A stretch of DNA of 64,000 nucleotides. Origin: Telmatactis stephensoni (taxonomy: Eukaryota; Cnidaria; Anthozoa; Actiniaria; Isophelliidae). Positions 10,935-21,318 of this stretch are shown here, in pieces (the stretch's first letter is position 1; the number at the start of each line of letters is the position of its first letter). Both the position numbers and the translations under genes were made by a program. The stretch is taken from the NCBI GenBank assembly GCA_029948255.1, contig JALIZF010001939.1, positions 186,001-250,000 on the forward strand, in the 5' to 3' direction. The notes under the pieces were generated by a model. The model had not been told where the DNA came from, searched no databases, and was given only the letters and a program-made list of their open reading frames with translations.

Positions 10935-11875
10935 GACTAACTAACTAATCAACTCATAACTACAATTATTGAGCTAAATCATTAACTCAATAAATATATA
11001 AATATATAGATACCTTGTGCTTGTACATAAACAGTACACTATCACCTTTTACTGCAGCTCTTAACCACTTTTCACATTCAAATAGAGAAAAGCTTTCCTG
11101 TAGTAGCAATGGAAGTGAAACAAAACAAAACAAAAATTGAAATACAAACAAACAAAGCAAAACAACAACAACAAAAGGGGAAACTCAAGAGTGCAAAACG
11201 TTAAGAAAAATGCATCATGAGAGGGCAAAGGAAGCTTTACACAGCATGAGAGTATTGAAAATAGTCTGAATCAGTTCATTTTTGCGCAAAATGACAGAAC
11301 TTACATGTATTTCGGAATGTCCACCAATACTTGAAGAAATCAATAGATGATTGGAGCTAATGTATGAAACCTGAAGGTCTGGAGATTTTTCTTTTGAAAA
11401 CTCCTGCAGTTTAAAGTACAAATAAGGGGGCTTTTATTTATTTTAATATATAAAATTTATATTTTATTAGCAAAATTAACCAAAATACTTGTAAAGTGTA
11501 TCTTGATTTTGCATGTGGAGGGAGATGAGTGGATCAGCAAAATGTCTGAAAACATTTATTGCTCTCAAAAAATATTAAAATAACCTCCTATGAGACTTTC
11601 TTGAACATCTCCTGACAACTTTTGCATGCAAGAAGCAATGAATCGAATGGAAATCTGTAACACAAATTACATCGCATACAAAGAGTAGAGAGTACATGTA
11701 TGATTGGAATATATGTCAGTGCTCGTGTAGATGCGGCTTTCAAATGCAGGCAAACTCGGCAAACTCTAAACACACTCACCTTCCAGTTTGAAGGGTCACG
11801 ATAGCTTTGAGCCATGTTTGGAGGAGAAACGCATTTTGCGAACCTTTCTAACGGCCAAGAATGATAAACAGACAT
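9717..11875 (-). CDS. REC114: REC114 homologue, meiotic double-strand-break factor, five exons
   Basis: Five minus-strand exons, all phase 0: 11875-11780 (32 codons from ATG, donor GTGAGT), 11403-11305 (33, donor GTAAGT), 11097-11014 (28, donor GTATCT), 10537-10295 (81, donor GTTCTT, weak) and 9872-9717 (51 codons plus TAG). Total is about 225 residues; the vertebrate protein is somewhat longer. Family landmarks: WPLERFAK near the N-terminus, FSLFECEKWLRAA and RRFRIKFS from the PH-like fold, a low-complexity middle, and a C-terminal helix NFPSFVEAVEKEL, the segment that in REC114 mediates trimerisation and MEI4 binding. In other animals and fungi REC114 acts with MEI4, IHO1 and TOPOVIBL to promote SPO11 cleavage on meiotic chromosomes. 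The assignment rests on motif recognition; the fourth donor is the least certain boundary. Introns carry microsatellites. Confidence 0.83.
10010..10256 (+). repeat. degenerate GTCC/GTCA tetranucleotide tract
   Basis: Low-complexity sequence built from CGTCC, CCATCC, CAGC and finally GTCA units, inside the last intron of the REC114 homologue. An open frame rich in Ser, Val, Arg and Pro across it is a repeat artefact. Confidence 0.75.
10673..10714 (+). repeat. AAAC microsatellite
   Basis: About ten AAAC units in the third intron of the REC114 homologue. Confidence 0.95.
10817..10948 (+). repeat. CTAA/CTTA microsatellite
   Basis: Roughly 30 tetranucleotide units, CTAA with a central block of CTTA near 10878-10898, in the third intron of the REC114 homologue. 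Confidence 0.95.
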
Positions 11876-11910
11876 CTCTTCCGTGTGTGTATGAGTGGCA
11901 ATTCCTTTAT

Positions 11911-12345
11911 CAGTTGTTCACAGACAAGAGTATTCGAAAAAGAAATTTTAAAATTGCAAGACGTCTTTCTTCTTCGTGTTAATTCTTCGGCTTCTTTTTG
12001 TCGCCTACAAACTGGATAGGCACTGAGCAACGAAGGCCTTCTTTTCCCGCCAAAACTGGCGCGCGCGCGTCGTGATTTGAGATTTTGAGATGGTCTTCCT
12101 GTGGCACAAAATACAAACTCTACAAATAAACAGAGAAGACATTTGAGAAGAGAGGAGGAAACCCTGAGGAAAGCAGTTGTTCACAAACAAGAATATTCGA
12201 AAAAGAAATTTCAAAATGAAAAACAGAAAAGAGTTTTTATTGGGCAATAAAGTTCCCGCTTTTTCCATTCAATGTTTTTTCCCGCCAAAACTGCTGGCGG
12301 GCGCACGCGCGTCGTCGTTTGAGTTGGTCTGCCTGTGGTACCAAA
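11911..12345. repeat. imperfect tandem duplication, ~265-bp offset
   Basis: The segment 'gttgttcacagacaagagta' near 11914 recurs near 12176, and 'cccgccaaaactgg' with its GCGC-rich continuation near 12048 recurs near 12280. This marks an ancient tandem duplication just upstream of the REC114 homologue; the duplicated part includes sequence that may serve as its promoter. Confidence 0.6.
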
Positions 12346-15075
12346 AGGCAAGGTAATAAACTATCTAAAAACTTGAAGAATTTACCCTCTAATTATATAA
12401 TTCTCCTAAAATACCATATAACTAACTACAAAATTACTTTTGAATTTCTACCTATCCAAATTAAGGATTAATTTGGACAGTTTTCATTTAGGGTTTGAGC
12501 AATAGTAATTTGGATAGTTCGTGTTTGACCAATGAGAATGCAAGAAAAACAATAGAAGTAAGAATTCAACCAATAGCGCGGCGCGTAGCATTCATTCACA
12601 TCTGATTTTGTGGAGAAAAAATGGCGGAATGTTTAGGACTGCAAATTTGCTTTTTACACCTACTTACTTAAAGTTTTCTGGTTTAAAGCGTTAGCGAATG
12701 AGGTGAGGAAAGTATTTATTATATTTTTGTGTAGTTTTTCTGAAAAAATGACCCATTTTGAGAGAGTTTTTGAAGCCAGTTGTAATTCAGTTGGCTTTGG
12801 CGAGTATAATCGGCCTCGCTGCTTGTATGAAAACACTTTCTGAATGAAATTGGTAAATGAAAATGTTCAGAAAAAGTTCATCATCCAATAAAATGTATTT
12901 CATGAACCTTACAGTGTATATTTTTATTTTCAATAAGATGTTTTTTTGCATTCAAAAACTCAACACGAATAATGTACTTCGTTGTGTACAAGTTGTCTTG
13001 CTTGGTTTGCAAAGAAGCTAGATGAATCGTACCGAATTAATGTTGGCCAGTTAAGCTTATATAATTAATAATTAATAGGACTCCACGCTCCAATTTTGGC
13101 AGTCCTCGGAATTTTTTTCGTCCAATTATTTTCAAATTGGACAGCGTGGAGTCCTATTACATATACAAATTCAAGTTCAAATGAGTTAAACAAGAAAATC
13201 TCCAAACTCAGGTACTTGCAGAAAGTCACTATATGCTACAAATCAGTTGTCATCCGACCCAATTCATTTTACTGAACCATTTATTTTTTTCTCTCATAGT
13301 TCATATAGGCATGCCGTTCGCCGACATTTTAGCTGTGTATTGTTATCGAGATTGAAAAGAGTCTTGACAAATTGATAGGTATGTTCCATTAACTTTAGCT
13401 TTAGCCAAATCTCAATGAAAAAGTTCTAAAAGTTTTGCTGTATTCAGAGTTCACAAGGGGTTATAAAACTCTTGGTGTTCACTAAAGAAAGCTTTTGACA
13501 TTTAGACCTTTGAATGACTTTTCGCCTCAGTATAGGTGGATCTTTGTCAGTTACAATTTTTGCTCATTAGCATTTCTCTTTTCAACCCAATAAACACCAA
13601 ATCACTTCTGAATATAGAAAGGGCATGGCAAAACTAGCTTTCTTTGGAAATTTGAGCATGGCACAAGCAATAGTTTTTGCCTGATGCAGTTTTAAAAACT
13701 CTAAATTTTACAGAGAATGTATGGGCTCATTAGCGCTTTTGCCTTCCAGAAATTTGAAAGCAAATTGGAAGCTGGATATCTCACACAATATTGCATGCAA
13801 AGAGCTAAATATTTTGAAGATTACTTATATTAAAAAGCTCTTAAAATTTTGGATTCAGTTTGTAATCTTATCGATTTTTAACCGTATGCTAATGAAGCAG
13901 AATGTAAACACATGACGTCAGCAAATATCCTCCTATAAAACTTTTCTGAACTACACCAAGGCTGACGCAAACTGAACCTGGTCATATAACAGGAATCGTA
14001 ATATATATTTATTCCACAAAAGTTACATTATTTTGTGATTGTCTTTAGAATTTGCTCAGTGTTTTTGTTCGGTTTGTTGTTGTTGTTCAGTGTTGTTTTG
14101 CCTGTGCAACAACTCAGAAACGCTTACATACTGTATCTGAAACTTAAATACCCCCATAGCTATGAACTGATATATCATTAAATCAAAGGGCCTGTTGGCC
14201 TGAGTAACTCGTGGATTGAATAGAGAGGTGGTAGAGCAATGAACACCTTGTGAGGAGGGGTTTTCTTTCTGGTATGATAATGTTAATGTTGGAGATTTGT
14301 ATAATTTCTTGGCGTCAAATACTTTAGATCATCAACACGGGCGATGTTTCTTTGTTGAGGAATGAAAAATAGCCATTCCAAAGGTGACATCTTTGTTTTT
14401 TCGAACGCTTTCCCCTTAATAATAGCCAAAAGAGTGGAGAATGAATGAAGAGCCGACTCTGATGGACTCTCCATTGGAAAATGTACCTCCCCTCCCCTCT
14501 CCTAAGTCTTGGTGCATGGTAACTGCGCGGCTTCACCTGATTTAAAAACTGTTATTGATTTCGTTCATCTTTACAGACATATTTTATTCTTGAACAATAA
14601 TTTGCATTGTATTTTCACTGGTAAGTTAATTTATTACACTGAAAAACCAAGCTCAAAATACTCTGCTAAAGAAAGACAGTACTAAATGCTATTATGCTGA
14701 ACAAATTTATTGTCATATATATTTCAGGACGGGTATTCTTTTAAGGGCTTAAAAGCTGGTCATTCTTCACTGAGATCAGTACTTGTAGCCCACGTGAGAA
14801 CCAGCATACATCAAATTTAACTTATTGTGTCTATCTCGGTATTATTGCCTTACGATATAGATTAAAACAGAAATATACAAATTAAAATTTAAAAAACTAC
14901 GATAGCTACTATATGAACCAGATTAAACAGTTGACATTGGGGTTTAACCTAATCGATATAAAGTCGTTACGTTTACTCCTCGAGGCTTAGCTTGTAGTTA
15001 CTTAAACTAGATCCAGAGTTCATGCACGTCCGTGTCAGATTTAATGAGAAAGACACGTTATATATCTAACCTCAG
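12346..15075. other. intergenic, no supported gene
   Basis: AT-rich. A small hairpin lies at about 13077-13158 (taggactccacgctccaat pairs with attggacagcgtggagtcc). At 12628 a sequence resembling a first exon (aaaaATGGCGGAATG) and splice-like junctions near 13300, 13378 and 13713 could mark an untranslated or non-coding transcript, but no consistent reading frame joins them. A segment near 14333-14540 resembles one near 22136-22250, suggesting a dispersed repeat. Confidence 0.45.
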
Positions 15076-16881
15076 TTAAGGTGTTTCAAAGTAGTTGTTG
15101 ACGCGCTACACCTCTCATTTTAAATTCGCGATTTAATGGACTTCTTCTCGTCGGATCAAAATATCCTTTGGACCGATTATCAAGCAAAGATTGAATTTTT
15201 GAATGATAGTAATTTTAAGTCAATCTGTGTTTTTACAGCAAAGATAATCAATGATCGTTTAAATCAGTCTTTCTAAAATATCTCCCGTTTACGATGAGCT
15301 TTTGAAAAACGAAAACATAGGCCTAAAACTTCACATTCATGCACACATACTTATAGTAAAATCAGACAGTTTAAACAGAGCGATTTTGAGTACTAGACGC
15401 AAACATTTTTTATGCGTATTTTGCGTCGCAAAAACTAAGGTATAGCTTGTCATGCAGAAAAGAAATACTCGGCGCTCAAATATATGCGCCAAAATACTGA
15501 AAACACGTTGCTATATTGTTGTTCTTTCTCTCTGGTAAATTGCACTGGTTTAAGTGTTCATTTGGCGGAGTTATGATTTTTCTTCTGATAGTATATGGGA
15601 TTCACTAGCTGCAACAATTTTAACTTTCAAGCGGCGTAAGAGATATCTCTTCAAGTCATCACTGTTTAGAGCCCAAAATCACGGAATATTTACTCAAAGT
15701 ATCATAAAACACGCAGCAGAAATTTATTAAATTTGATATGTAAAGCAACATTTTTAAATTTCACTTGAATACAGTGCTTCAAACGCGCCGGAGTAGAATC
15801 AAACCCCTGTGTACAAATGCATGACGATGACGTGATGCTTGCTGATTATATCACGCTACATTCCTTCGCACCCGTGTTACGACGCATTTGCATACCGCGG
15901 TTTTATTTGAACTAGGATCACACAAAACTCGAAATTGGAAAAATTAGTTGCGGCTCCTCCGTCTTTTTTCTCTTGCCAAACGTGCAGCAAGTCTACGGTT
16001 TTTCTTACTTCTCGAACTTTTAGTTGCAGGCATTGCATCGAAATGAAGTGTAAAGGCACTATATGCAAATGCGTCGTAACAAGGGCGCGAAGGAATGTAC
16101 CGTGACATAATTAGCAAGCATCACGCCATCGTCATGCATTTGTACACACGAGTTTGATTCTACTCCGGCGCGTTTGAAGCACTGTATTCAAGTGAAATTT
16201 AAAAATGTTGCTTTACATATCAAATTTAATAAATTTCTGCTGCGTGTTTTATGATACTTTGAGTAAGTATATCCGTGATTTTGGGCTCTAAACAGTGATG
16301 ACTTGAAGAGATATCTCTTACGCCGCTTGAAAGTTAAAATTGTTGCAGCTAGTGAATCCCATATACTATCAGAAGAAAAATCATAACTCCGCCAAATGAA
16401 CACTTAAACCAGTGCAATTTACCAGAGAGAAAGAACAATAATATAGCAACGTGTTTTCAGTATTTTGGCGCATATATTTGAGCGCCGAGTATTTCTTTTC
16501 TGCATGACAAGCTATACCTTAGTTTTTGCGACGCAAAATACGCATAAAAAATGTTTGCGTCTAGTACTCAAAATCGCTCTGTTTAAACTGTCTGATTTTA
16601 CTATAAGTATGTGTGCATGAATGTGAAGTTTTAGGCCTATGTTTTCGTTTTTCAAAAGCTCATCGTAAACGGGAGATATTTTAGAAAGACTGATTTAAAC
16701 GATCATTGATTATCTTTGCTGTAAAAACACAGATTGACTTAAAATTACTATCATTCAAAAATTCAATCTTTGCTTGATAATCGGTCCAAAGGATATTTTG
16801 ATCCGACGAGAAGAAGTCCATTAAATCGCGAATTTAAAATGAGAGGTGTAGCGCGTCAACAACTACTTTGAAACACCTTAA
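15076..16881. mobile_element. giant foldback element, two ~820-bp inverted arms, TTAA-bounded
   Basis: The left arm (15076-15894) and right arm (16062-16881) are near-perfect inverted copies, separated by a 167-bp spacer. The outer ends are TTAAGGTGTTTCAAAG and its reverse complement. TTAA at both edges may be a target-site duplication, or it may be part of the inverted repeat, since TTAA is itself a palindrome. No transposase-like protein is encoded; the longest spacer-spanning frame is 63 codons without similarity I recognise. The right end lies 68 bp from the stop codon of the TPR-CHAT gene. It may be a non-autonomous element of a TTAA-targeting family, or an inverted duplication; the former is favoured because the boundaries are sharp. 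Confidence 0.85.
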
Positions 16882-16949
16882 TGGGAAAGAGTAAACTGAC
16901 TAATTTCTCTACTGCAAAACGTCTTACTCCTAAAGTCATTACAAATAAT

Positions 16950-19900
16950 TTACAAATTAATCGTGACATCGTCGCCGATCAAAAAGAAAGGAGCCCAAAA
17001 CATTGGCTCGCTGTATTGAATTCTCATGTCTTGAATAGTTTTATGCAAACTTACGCTTGCACTTTCACCTTGCTTTAAATGTGTATAGAAGCCTTTCATG
17101 AAGACCATAGTAGCCCTGTCAGCTATAGCCCACAGGGACCCCACCACTGCACGAGCTCCTGCGGCAAGGAAAGCACGACTCATACCGACCACACCCTCGG
17201 ATTTGATCTCACCACGACCACTATGACAGCAACTCAGTACAACTAACTGTGCTCTAATTCCAATCTCTTGGACGTCTTTCATTGTCAACAAGTAGTCGTC
17301 TTCTTGTGGGATGCTATCGTCATAAGTTGTCGGATTTGGCGTCAATGCAATCTCTCCCTCGGTACTACCATGTGCTGCAAAGTGGATTAGAGCCACGCCT
17401 TTTTGTAGTTGTTGCTTGATGGCTTGCTTAGTTGCTCGTTGTCCTGTTATTGGCGTTACCCCAAGCATTTTACCAATAACTTCAGCTTCACTCTTTGCAC
17501 CTGGCAAGTCTTTAAACTCTTTCTCATTACCTCGAAACATTACTTTTCCTACTGTAGGATTTCCAACAATGAGCGCCCCTGTGGTGCTGTGACTGTCTGG
17601 TGGAGATTCCTTTAAGATCTTCAAAGTTGCCAACGATGGTACGAGTCTGATTCTTTTACCGTCTGATAAATATTTCTTAGTATGGGGGTCTCGTAGAGCG
17701 GTGAATGGTACCGTGAATAGAGGGCCATCAGGAACGATTATTACCTCATCCTGTGTAAGATAGTCTTGTATTGGTGATAGAAACAGTTCAAACAGTGTTT
17801 CCAAAGGACTATCGTCGTACTTTACAATTTCAGCACATCGTACATTAGCAGTTGTGTCCAGTGATCTGTCTTCGCAATCTACTGCTTGTCGAACTTGCAG
17901 CTCGTCGAATGCTTCGTATAGAAGCTTGTTGACATTTTCAACAACTGATTGTTGCGACGACGACTTGATTTCTTCTATTTCCTGGTCTTTTGTTTCCAAG
18001 GACAAAGACTCGAATATTTCGTCGTTATGTGTGGTGACCAGGGGTTCGTCTCTTATCACAATCCAAGTAGCTACACAACCCTCAACAGCAGAATTGTTTA
18101 TGCTGTTGTGAGGTTTCATAATGATGCCAAAAAACAAGATAGAGGAATTGGCAGTTGACTGGATGATGCTTTCAACATCACAGTATTCTAGTGTCTGTTG
18201 CTTTGAAGCGTTCAATTCCATGTTGTACTTAATGGACAACAGATCACTCAACGCACGAGCTCGTCCACTCTCGCACGCCAGAAGTGCTTGTTCGTTTTGT
18301 TGTGTTTCGACGTAAACTCCAGTCAGCAGTTTGTACGCAAAATCAAAGGTATCAAAAATTGAAATCTTGAAGTGATCTTGATCCTCTAGATTATCAAACA
18401 TCCATTCGTAGCATCTTAGAGCCTCCTGGAGGTACTTCTCAGACTCTTTCAGCAAAGCGAGGCGATCCTTCCCATTAGACGCATCTTCTTTCTTACAGCT
18501 TTGCACATAATAGCAGTGTGCAAGTAAGTAACAAGCTCCCCCCTGCCCTTCTTTGCCATCTAGTTCTTTAGCTAAATGAAGGCTTTTCTGTGTAACGTCG
18601 ATGGACTTTTCAAATTGTCCCATTAAACGATAGATATTCCCTAAGTGTCTATAAGGATTGACTTGTCCTTCCCTGTCACCAGTTTCTATAGCTATATTCA
18701 AGTTTTTCTCATGGTACTCAACAGCTTTTTCGTATTCTTCTAGTTGCGTATAGTCCAAACCTAAGTTCCCGTATGTTTTTCCCTGTGCATTTTTGTCTTC
18801 GAGCTCTGTGCTGATGTGAAGGCTTTGCTCGTGATATTCAATTGCAGTTTTGGTCTCTACCATCTTGTGGTATACATTTCCTAGTTGCCCAAGTGCGTTG
18901 CGTTTGCTTTCTTTGTCTCCTGTTTCTCTTGCCAGGTCCAAACACGTTTGTGCGCACTGGCTTGCCTCCTGATACAGCCCTAGAGAAATATAGGTATTGG
19001 CTAAACTACCCATTGCAATTCCTTCTCCTGTCTTGTCTTCCATCTTCCTGGTGATATTTAAAGCCTTTTCGTGATAGCGAATGGCTTCGTTGTATTTGCA
19101 AATTGATCGATAACCAATTGCTAGCTTCCCACAAGCATCTGCTTCTCCCTTTCTGTCGCCCATCTCGATGCAAATATCTAGGTATTTTGTATTATAATTG
19201 ATGCCTTCGTGGTACATTCCCATTGGTTTACACAATTTGCCGAAACGAAAATAATCTCGATATTGACCGTCTTTATCGTCTGATTCTATGGCGATTTCTA
19301 AATGCTTTTTGGAATGATTGATGGCTTCTGGGTACTGTTTCGTTTCTTCATATGCAGCTGCCAAGTTTCTATATGCACGTTGTTTGAAATCTGTGTCATC
19401 TATCTCAGTAGCGATGGACAAACATTTTTCACCATATTTAATTGCATCGCGATATTTTTCCAGCCCATAGAGCGACACTGCTCCTAAGTTCTCATAGGCC
19501 TCCATTTGCCATCTCTTGTTGCCTTGCTGAGTGGCTATTTCAAGGCTTTTTTCGTAGCACTTCATTGCCACTTCGTAGTCCTTCAATTTGAAATAGACCC
19601 CACCCATATTATGCACAGCAAACCGTTCATTTTCCACGTCTCCAAACTCAATTGCAATGTCTAGTCCACTGTTAAAATGTTCCACTGCCTTGTGGTGTTC
19701 GTTTAAACTGCTGTAGATATTTCCAAGAATCATATGCACAAGTGTTTGAACTTCTTTCATATCTTTGGTTATTCTTAGGTAGTCATTATAGTATTGTATG
19801 GCTTTGCTTAATTGGTTCTTTTTACGATGTAATCTACCCAAGGACAAATATGCTTGAGCTTCAGAAGCCACGTCTCCAAAAATCAAGATCCACACTAAAC

Positions 19901-20012
19901 ATTCCTCGAACAAACAAATGAACTGTTCTTCATTTAAATCGAGACTAGAACAGAATTCAGCACATGCCATGGAAAAACTTACAAAGAGTTCGACTTGGTC
20001 GAGCCAATTCAT
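16950..20012 (-). CDS. TPR-CHAT domain protein, candidate caspase-like protease
   Basis: An intact 1020-residue single-exon protein. About twelve tandem 40-residue tetratricopeptide repeats run from residue 50 to 540 with the spacing of the TTC28/LGN type (G-x-LG-x-Y near the start, Y-x-A-I-x-Y-H-x-K-L in the second helix, GDKEG linkers). A helical linker follows, and then a CHAT domain from about 745 to the end. The CHAT domain keeps both residues of the presumed catalytic pair: His881 in HFAAHGS and Cys929 in VVLSCCHSG, followed by the family [10 protein letters not shown] motif. CHAT domains are clan CD peptidases related to caspases and separase. In bacteria TPR-CHAT proteins act in defence, including gasdermin cleavage and CRISPR-guided proteolysis. 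In cnidarians they are abundant and of unknown role. There is no signal peptide or membrane segment, so it is presumably cytosolic. ATG at 20012, TAA at 16950. Confidence 0.93.
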   Translation of the reverse strand: MNWLDQVELFVSFSMACAEFCSSLDLNEEQFICLFEECLVWILIFGDVASEAQAYLSLGRLHRKKNQLSKAIQYYNDYLRITKDMKEVQTLVHMILGNIYSSLNEHHKAVEHFNSGLDIAIEFGDVENERFAVHNMGGVYFKLKDYEVAMKCYEKSLEIATQQGNKRWQMEAYENLGAVSLYGLEKYRDAIKYGEKCLSIATEIDDTDFKQRAYRNLAAAYEETKQYPEAINHSKKHLEIAIESDDKDGQYRDYFRFGKLCKPMGMYHEGINYNTKYLDICIEMGDRKGEADACGKLAIGYRSICKYNEAIRYHEKALNITRKMEDKTGEGIAMGSLANTYISLGLYQEASQCAQTCLDLARETGDKESKRNALGQLGNVYHKMVETKTAIEYHEQSLHISTELEDKNAQGKTYGNLGLDYTQLEEYEKAVEYHEKNLNIAIETGDREGQVNPYRHLGNIYRLMGQFEKSIDVTQKSLHLAKELDGKEGQGGACYLLAHCYYVQSCKKEDASNGKDRLALLKESEKYLQEALRCYEWMFDNLEDQDHFKISIFDTFDFAYKLLTGVYVETQQNEQALLACESGRARALSDLLSIKYNMELNASKQQTLEYCDVESIIQSTANSSILFFGIIMKPHNSINNSAVEGCVATWIVIRDEPLVTTHNDEIFESLSLETKDQEIEEIKSSSQQSVVENVNKLLYEAFDELQVRQAVDCEDRSLDTTANVRCAEIVKYDDSPLETLFELFLSPIQDYLTQDEVIIVPDGPLFTVPFTALRDPHTKKYLSDGKRIRLVPSLATLKILKESPPDSHSTTGALIVGNPTVGKVMFRGNEKEFKDLPGAKSEAEVIGKMLGVTPITGQRATKQAIKQQLQKGVALIHFAAHGSTEGEIALTPNPTTYDDSIPQEDDYLLTMKDVQEIGIRAQLVVLSCCHSGRGEIKSEGVVGMSRAFLAAGARAVVGSLWAIADRATMVFMKGFYTHLKQGESASVSLHKTIQDMRIQYSEPMFWAPFFLIGDDVTINL

Positions 20013-20109
20013 TATCTTGGTGAGAAAAGGAAAACTTGGTTTCTATAGTATCTGTGGATCAAATAATTTTATTTATATACAGACCAGTAACAATTATTGT
20101 TCACTAAGC

Positions 20110-20420
20110 TAACATTTCCCACTAGAAACTTCGTGAACACAATTAATAAGGCGCTGTTACACAGTGCAATTTTGTCTGCACTTTTGTCTTTGTCACTTTG
20201 TCTGCACTTTGTCTATGGCTTTACGAAACAAGTTGCACAAACCATTACAGGGGGTGTTACATGGTACAACGTGAAAAAGTTGCTGCAACAATTGCAATAA
20301 CCTGTCTTGCAATGATTTTGCACGATGCAGGATATGTTACATGCTGCAATGGATTGTGCAACCTGTTTTGCAATGGCATATTGTGAGACGAATTGCAGAG
20401 AAATATGCACCGTGTAGCAG
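20110..20420. mobile_element. GCAATG/GTTGCA-rich repeat, probable degenerate MITE
   Basis: Dense with TTGCA, TTACA and TGTAAC words in both orientations (for example ggcgctgttacacagtgcaa on the left). It lies just upstream of the TPR-CHAT start. No coding content. Classification is uncertain. Confidence 0.4.
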
Positions 20421-20445
20421 TACCTTGAAGGACATGGAGAAATAC

Positions 20446-20556
20446 GAGCTACTTAGGGGGAGAGGGGAGGGAAGGAAAAGGGAGAGCGCTCTCTCTTTTC
20501 CCCCTCCACTTCCCCTCCATCTCTATCCCTTCCTTCCCCCTAGGGGCTAGGATGTG
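20446..20556. repeat. purine-pyrimidine palindrome
   Basis: A G/A-rich left half and a C/T-rich right half meet at GAGAGCGCTCTC near 20483; the outer parts (ctaggggg and cccctag-like ends) also pair. It resembles the palindrome at 30885-30980, and both lie near copies of the same dispersed repeat. Confidence 0.6.
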
Positions 20557-20929
20557 AGAGAATAGGGAAAGTTATCGTTCCGCTTGCTTGCGAGCCTTTG
20601 TACCTGTTTAGTAGAGAATAAGTAGGAGACGAGGCACTCTGAATGATTTTTATCGAGCTGAATTCGTTCTTAGCAAATTCTAAAAATGGTTCAGTTGTGG
20701 AGCATGATTTCAAATTTGGCTGCCAACGGGTTTTCAGTGCTCTCCTGACCAGTTCCAACCGTCTACAATACAACGAACAGAGCGAAAGCACTGGTGAAAA
20801 TTGATTAGTTCACGCTGCTATGTATTTTGCGACTCATGCCACCATGTGGAAGTCTACAAAGTTAGACGAAACGCGTCGGAGAAAACAAAAAGTTTTACAA
20901 ACTAGCATCTGTAGTGCTGCTCACTGGTC

Positions 20930-21318
20930 CTCTCGGGGGGACTCCATTGTAAAGGGATCGTATATGCTCTTGTTGTATTTCCGGGGTTAAAAATAGCGTT
21001 TTGGTATCTTTTAGGGTGTTAAAATTGAAATTTAGAGTCAGTTTTAGCGTTTCCTGGTCTCTTTTAGGGTATAAATAGAGTCTACCGCTTATTATCTTGC
21101 TCTCAAATGGAAGAAATTTGCCCAACAAAAGCGTGGTGACTGTCAAATTTTGTTTTTATAATATTAATGTTCATTAGCTTGTTATCGCTGGTATCCCTTA
21201 GGGGTTACAAATCGTCCAGCCACGTCCTTCTTAAAAGACTTCCGGTATCTTTTAGGGTTATTTTTGAAAATTTCCGACGCGATACCCGATCCTTTTACAA
21301 TGGAGTGCTCCCCCCTCC
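20930..21318 (+). mobile_element. dispersed foldback repeat, copy 1
   Basis: Its ends pair: 'actccattgtaaagggatcg' on the left and a near reverse complement ending 'tccttttacaatggagt' on the right. Internally it carries several 'ggtatcttttaggg'-type words. A second copy lies in the opposite orientation at 30546-30846. No open frame of interest. Confidence 0.75.

Noticed and set aside
12628..13840. Small spliced coding gene starting at ATGGCGGAA
   Set aside because: Splice-like junctions exist, but no reading frame passes through the second segment without stops.
15877..16068. 63-codon frame across the palindrome loop as a transposase remnant
   Set aside because: Too short, and no catalytic or DNA-binding motif.
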